Below are positions 60,076 through 64,000 of a DNA stretch of 64,000 nucleotides, piece by piece. The position numbers and the translations under genes are program-made. The stretch is taken from NCBI GenBank assembly GCA_964409685.1, contig CAYPEJ010000018.1, positions 27,135 to 91,134 on the forward strand, in the 5' to 3' direction. The notes beneath the pieces are model-generated. The model was not told where the DNA came from and made no database searches. It saw nothing but the letters and a program-made list of their open reading frames with translations. Source of the DNA: Clostridium_AI sp964409685 (GTDB taxonomy: Bacteria; Bacillota; Clostridia; Lachnospirales; Lachnospiraceae). Every line of letters starts with the position of its first letter. The first letter of the stretch is position 1.

Positions 60076-60629
60076 TGCCAGAAGCCCGCATCAGGTCTTT
60101 CAGCGTCCCCGCCCCCGGCGGGGAGTACTTCTGCATCATCAACGGCGAGCGGGTCTCCGATCGCCTGTGGATGAGACTGCGCCCTCGCGTCATCGAACTG
60201 ATGAAGAAGCACGGGGTGAGCGGAAGTCCGGAAGGCCTGACCGCGGAGAGCATGTGCAAATACATGCCCGACTGGTTCTGCAGCGGCGTTTCCGGCTACC
60301 ACGTCGTGCGGATGCAGGAGGCGAAGGACAACGCCCGTCCGTTATTCAGCCGGCACGTGGTCACGTTCGATGAAATCTCCCGTCGCCTCCAGATCTGCAC
60401 GTCGTGTCCTAAGCACGACCGCTCGCTCTGCCTCACGTGCACGGGCGCGTTGAACTGGATTCAGTCTTCGTTCGGCGGACGCCGCGTCTCCGTTCCGGAG
60501 GACAAGCTGTCGGGTACGTGCGAGTGTGCGAGGACGTTCTCCGCCGTCGCCGCGGCGGTCGACTACGATGAGACGGACAAGCCGTGGGACGGTGCCCCGA
60601 AAACCTGCTGGAGACACAGCCATGAGTGA
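60075..60629 (+). CDS. Cys-rich (zinc-binding) late protein
   Basis: 184 aa. Cysteine pairs in ICTSCPKHDRSLCLTCTGAL and GTCECARTF suggest a zinc-binding domain. N-terminal strand-rich part (EARIRSFSVPAPGGEYFCII). Upstream of the portal with an eight-base overlap, so probably a head-assembly or packaging accessory. Confidence 0.66.
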   Translation: MPEARIRSFSVPAPGGEYFCIINGERVSDRLWMRLRPRVIELMKKHGVSGSPEGLTAESMCKYMPDWFCSGVSGYHVVRMQEAKDNARPLFSRHVVTFDEISRRLQICTSCPKHDRSLCLTCTGALNWIQSSFGGRRVSVPEDKLSGTCECARTFSAVAAAVDYDETDKPWDGAPKTCWRHSHE

Positions 60630-63144
60630 ACTTGGATATAACATCGTGGAGGCCAACGGCCGCCCCGCCAAAAGCCGCTTCACAGACCCCGCAGCGTTCG
60701 CGGCCATCTACTCGCGTCTCACCGACGACGACATGGTGGAGGCGACGCGTCGCGCGAAGATCCGCAGGATGTACGACGGGAACCTCCCTTACGATCCTGC
60801 GAAGCTTGCGCAGTGCGGGCTCAGGAATATCGCGAACGTCAACTTCCTCGGACTCAAGGGCGTCATCGACAACCGCTCCGACGCGGTGCTGAAGCTTTCG
60901 TCCGACACGACGAACCTCGTCGAAATTCAACCGTTGTCGCGCGAAATCGCCGGCCCCGACGCCGCGAAGATCGCAACCGTCATCGCCGAGGAGTTCTCCC
61001 GCACGATTCGTGAAACGGGCAAGGTCATTCCTGCTCTCTCGATGATGAACCGCGAAGCCGACCTCTACGGCCTCGGTCCTGTGACGTGGCCGACGGACGA
61101 CGACTATAATCCCGTCGCTCTCGAGCGCGGGCAGATTCGCTTCATCCCGCACGGCCCAGTCAATTCGTCGCAGCATGAACTCATCATGTTCGAGACGACA
61201 CTGCCGGCGCACTACCTTTTCTACCTCCTCGACCACCCTGTGGACGCGGAGGCCGAGGGCTGGAACGTCTCCGCCGTCAAGCGGTGGGTCGTCGACGCTT
61301 TCCAGAACAAACTTGAGACGCGCTCGCAGCCGGGCGTCGAGAACAACACGACCTACATCGAGTCGAACCTCTCGCTCATTCGCCAGAACCGCTTCGAGGA
61401 AGAACACCAGTTCGACGTGTTCAACGTCATCCACGCTTTCGTGAAGGAGATGGAATACCCGCGCGGCATCACGCATCTCATCAGCCCTGCGTCGGAGCAG
61501 AAGGAGTTCCTCTTCCGCAAGCAGAACGCCTATCGCACGATGGACGAGTGCTTCCTGTGGTTCCCGTTCAGCTGCAACGAACGCTACGCCCGCGCGGTAC
61601 GAGGCCTTGCGTCGTTTCTCTACCCCATCGAGCTTCTCAACAACCGCTTCACCTGCCAGATGGTCGACGTGTCGTTCCGCGCCGCGTCGTTCGTCCTCAA
61701 CCAGAAGACGGCGGGCGCCCAGCAGAACCTCACCATCAACGAGCAGGGGCCGTACACCGTCATCCCCGCGGAGTATGCTGCCGCACAGGCGCAGGTCGCG
61801 CCGAACATCCAGCAGCTCACTCAGATGAAGCAGCTGCTCGACGGCATCGGCGTCAACTCCGTGACGGGCGCGGACAAGGGCCAGCTTGGCACGACCGGCA
61901 TCAAATTGCAGGAGGGTGCGTCCCGTCAGACGAAGGCCGAAGTCGAGATCCAGAACCGCATCCGCTCCCGCAAGGAAGAGGCGCTTTTCGTCCAGCGCAT
62001 CACCGTGTTCGACAAGGTGTTCCAGGAGATGTTCAAGCGCTTCGTCCGCATCGCCGTGTCGCAGGATCAGACGAAGCTGGCCGACTTCCCCGAGATTGCC
62101 ACCTTCATCGACCGTTGCGGACGGCGCGGCGTTGGTCTTGAAGTCATCGCGCAGGTTCCGCAGCTGTTCACCGTGGTCACGTGCCGCGACCTCATCCTCG
62201 GCAGCGAGGGCGTGGTCGGCGTCCTCAACGAGCTGCTCGGCGCGTACGGCGGCTCGTTCGATGACGCGGGGCGCAAGAACGCCATCCGTGAAATGCTGAA
62301 GCTCCGCCTCGGCAGCAAACACGCCGACGCCATGATGCCCGAGGTCAACCGCGATCAGGCCCCGTCCGACCAGTCCTCGTTCGCCGAGATGGAGAACGGG
62401 ATGCTTCGCATGGGGCAGGCCGTGGTCGTCGGGCAGGACCAGTGGCACTGGGCGCACATCCCCGTCCACTCGAAGATCCTTCAGGAGATCGTCGACCAGG
62501 TCCAGGCGAGCCCGGACAACCAGCCGTCCGCCGTGAATCCGCCGCAGATCGAAAACCCGAAGCAGGTGCTTTCGCTCCTACAGTCCGTATCGAAGCACGT
62601 GCAGGAGCACCTCGCCATCGGCGGACAGCAGATTGGCAAGGACGGCGAGGCGAAGCGCGTGGCCAAGATGCTCCGCGACCTCCGCCCGACCGTCAAGGCG
62701 CTGAACCTCGCGGTCGCCACGCAGGAGCGCGTGGAACAGGCCGAGAAGGAAAAGCAGCAGCGCGAGATGGAAGACCTCAAGAAGCGTGCCGACGAGGCCG
62801 AACTCGAAAAGGCGCACTACGAAGCGGACAAGAAGGCCGAGGCCGACATGTACCGCGTCGACAAGGAGCACGAGGTCGCCCTCCGCCGCCTCGAACTCGA
62901 GAGCCAGGTCGCGGCCGGCAAGTCCGACTTGGAAGCCCGCAGGGCCGACGGGGATGAAGGTCGCAAGGACCGCATGACCGATTCGGCCATCGCCCGCGAC
63001 AAGCGCATCGCCGAAGCCAAGGCGAACGCCGCGAACGCGGTCAATCGCATGAACGCCGTACAAGAGATCACGGGGTTTGGGCAGACTAGCCCCGCCGATC
63101 TCTACAACGAAGAAGAGTCTGCCGATTCACTAATGAGCCTCTAG
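60622..63144 (+). CDS. Portal protein
   Basis: 840 aa from ATG at 60622. Features typical of large podovirus-type portals: helical N-terminus (AIYSRLTDDDMVEATRRAKI), NREADLYGLGPVTWPTDDDY, VRGLASFLYPIELLNNRFTC, KLQEGASRQTKAEVEIQNRI and an exceptionally long C-terminal coiled coil (EKEKQQREMEDLKKRADEAE onward). The dodecameric portal is the DNA channel and joins the tail. Placed after terL and before head genes, as expected. Portal assignment is by pattern and position. Confidence 0.74.
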   Translation: MSELGYNIVEANGRPAKSRFTDPAAFAAIYSRLTDDDMVEATRRAKIRRMYDGNLPYDPAKLAQCGLRNIANVNFLGLKGVIDNRSDAVLKLSSDTTNLVEIQPLSREIAGPDAAKIATVIAEEFSRTIRETGKVIPALSMMNREADLYGLGPVTWPTDDDYNPVALERGQIRFIPHGPVNSSQHELIMFETTLPAHYLFYLLDHPVDAEAEGWNVSAVKRWVVDAFQNKLETRSQPGVENNTTYIESNLSLIRQNRFEEEHQFDVFNVIHAFVKEMEYPRGITHLISPASEQKEFLFRKQNAYRTMDECFLWFPFSCNERYARAVRGLASFLYPIELLNNRFTCQMVDVSFRAASFVLNQKTAGAQQNLTINEQGPYTVIPAEYAAAQAQVAPNIQQLTQMKQLLDGIGVNSVTGADKGQLGTTGIKLQEGASRQTKAEVEIQNRIRSRKEEALFVQRITVFDKVFQEMFKRFVRIAVSQDQTKLADFPEIATFIDRCGRRGVGLEVIAQVPQLFTVVTCRDLILGSEGVVGVLNELLGAYGGSFDDAGRKNAIREMLKLRLGSKHADAMMPEVNRDQAPSDQSSFAEMENGMLRMGQAVVVGQDQWHWAHIPVHSKILQEIVDQVQASPDNQPSAVNPPQIENPKQVLSLLQSVSKHVQEHLAIGGQQIGKDGEAKRVAKMLRDLRPTVKALNLAVATQERVEQAEKEKQQREMEDLKKRADEAELEKAHYEADKKAEADMYRVDKEHEVALRRLELESQVAAGKSDLEARRADGDEGRKDRMTDSAIARDKRIAEAKANAANAVNRMNAVQEITGFGQTSPADLYNEEESADSLMSL

Positions 63145-63160
63145 GCTCAGGGAGAGCAAC

Positions 63161-63406
63161 ATGGCCGAAGAAACGACCAAGCAGGAACAGGAACAGAAGT
63201 CCCCGACGTTCGAGGAACTTATCGCGATGCCGATCTCGCAGGCCGACGCGCAGAAGCGTCTCGCCGAAATCGACATCCAGATCGCGCAGTGCCACAAGGA
63301 ACGCGCGGAGGTTGAACAGCGCATCGCCAACATCGCTTGGGTGCGTCAGGTCATTCTCCGTCAGGCGCTCAACCCGATGCCCGAAGCCGAGCCGGAGACC
63401 AAGTAA
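63161..63406 (+). CDS. Small helical head-region protein
   Basis: 81 aa, AGGGAGAG upstream. Coiled-coil helix (AQKRLAEIDIQIAQCHKERA) and an acidic tail. Likely a head-assembly accessory. Confidence 0.65.
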   Translation: MAEETTKQEQEQKSPTFEELIAMPISQADAQKRLAEIDIQIAQCHKERAEVEQRIANIAWVRQVILRQALNPMPEAEPETK

Positions 63407-63409
63407 GGC

Positions 63410-63793
63410 ATGACGACCCCGGTGCACGAAAGAGCCGAGGCCGGCGCGTCCGTCGGAGGTCTTCTGTCGACCTCCGGCGTGACCCGCTTCCGTAAGCTGT
63501 TCTCGACCGAGCAGAGCGCGGCGCAGTACAACGACTGGGCGAACGGCCCCATCGGTCGCACCGTGGTCGCCGCGCTCCGCGACATGGCGCTCAACGGCCC
63601 GGCGTCCAAAGACGCCGAGTCGCTGGCCGTCCAGTACGGGATCACGCTCGGGCTCGGCATGGCGGCGAACCTCATCACCGACCCGTCGTCGGTGTACCCG
63701 GAGATGTTCGCAAACCCCGTACAGCAGACGCTTCCGACGACTGCCGATTTCTCGGTGAGCCCGCACGAGGCGCTCGACCAGTTTGGAGAATAA
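63410..63793 (+). CDS. Small hypothetical head-region protein
   Basis: 127 aa. Helical (TRFRKLFSTEQSAAQYNDWA; YGITLGLGMAANLITDPSSV). Perhaps a decoration or scaffold accessory. Unrecognised. Confidence 0.64.
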   Translation: MTTPVHERAEAGASVGGLLSTSGVTRFRKLFSTEQSAAQYNDWANGPIGRTVVAALRDMALNGPASKDAESLAVQYGITLGLGMAANLITDPSSVYPEMFANPVQQTLPTTADFSVSPHEALDQFGE

Positions 63794-63794
63794 C

Positions 63795-64000
63795 ATGGAC
63801 TCACAGCAACCCGTAGTCGAACCGGCGCAGTTCACGCCATCGTCCGATGTCGCGCAGGCAAGCGCGGCGCCGAACATGGCGCTTGACCTTGTGGCCGGGC
63901 TTTTGGCCAAGGCCACCCCCGATGCCCCGCAGACTCAGCCGATGCCTCAGCCGATGCCTCAGCCGATGCCTCAGCCGATGCCTCAGCCGATGCCTCAGCC
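63795..64000 (+). CDS. Gln/Pro-repeat virion protein, 3' partial
   Basis: ATG at 63795 with GGAG six bases upstream. Product starts MDSQQPVVEPAQFTPSSDVA, then a short hydrophobic stretch (MALDLVAGLLAKA) and QPMP repeats running off the window. Its continuation may be a scaffold or ejection protein; continuity with the truncated gene at position 3 cannot be judged from this window. Confidence 0.65.
   Translation, partial: MDSQQPVVEPAQFTPSSDVAQASAAPNMALDLVAGLLAKATPDAPQTQPMPQPMPQPMPQPMPQPMPQ
63936..64000 (+). repeat. 12-bp tandem repeat (CAGCCGATGCCT), at least five copies
   Basis: Perfect 12-bp units encode QPMP, continuing to the window end. Fourth proline/glutamine-type array in virion genes of this phage. 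Confidence 0.93.

Noticed and set aside
60433..62469. A 678-codon leftward open frame antisense to the portal gene
   Set aside because: Shadow of the portal coding sequence; low-complexity charged composition and no start site.
5271..63999. Tandem arrays considered as CRISPR
   Set aside because: All arrays are in-frame protein repeats without unique spacers; no cas1/cas2-like genes. The Cas4/RecB-like nuclease is in a replication unit.

Overview
The window is one contiguous piece of a GC-rich tailed double-stranded DNA phage. It encodes a large terminase subunit, a podovirus-type portal, several tail fibre or adhesin proteins and a complete replication module. No host housekeeping genes, tRNA or rRNA are visible. 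Coding density is very high, with many ATGA, GTGA, TAATG and TGATG stop/start overlaps, strong AAGGAG-type ribosome binding sites and normal use of all three stop codons. Host signals are indirect. The protein at 35444-36820 ends in a domain that resembles C-terminal domains common in Verrucomicrobiota and Kiritimatiellota proteins, so a host in the PVC group is my best guess (inference). The major capsid protein and tail tube genes are not in the window. It begins inside one virion gene and ends inside another, so those genes probably lie outside it.

Layout. Positions 1-7094 (+) hold a very large ejection or internal virion protein with a C-terminal T4-type lysozyme domain, then a repeat-rich partner gene. 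Positions 7091-31900 (-) hold a 25-kb leftward block. Read in its own direction it starts with about 28 small, mostly unknown early genes (31900 to 21104, including a Lar-like zinc protein and small membrane proteins). It continues with three replication units: SF2 helicase, Cas4/RecB-like nuclease and an SSB-like protein (20840-17283); an unknown gene, family A DNA polymerase and primase-helicase (17146-12187); and RuvC-like resolvase, terminase small subunit-like protein, HU-like protein, a GroES-like co-chaperonin, DUF3310, MazG-like and ThyX-like proteins (12160-7091). Each of these units has a recognisable sigma70-type promoter. Positions 31901-33689 are a largely non-coding regulatory region around one short leftward gene, with many palindromes, an AT-rich island and shared repeats; it could contain the origin or a lytic switch. 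Positions 33690-64000 (+) hold the late genes: fibre proteins, exported proteins, two BspA-type leucine-rich-repeat adhesins, two repeat fibres, an unusual membrane protein / PLA2-like / papain-like protease cassette, terminase large subunit, a 971-aa repeat protein and the portal with small head genes.

How it works together. A promoter family (TTGAC - 17 or 18 bp - TATACT-like, often with TTGC just before the -10) divides both arms. In at least four cases the -35 box contains the upstream gene's TGA stop. The helicase and SSB-like genes carry uracil-poor tandem-repeat leaders that look like autogenous translational control sites. Two 100-N assembly gaps (6364-6463 and 9964-10063) lie inside tandem repeats and break the reading frames of two genes.
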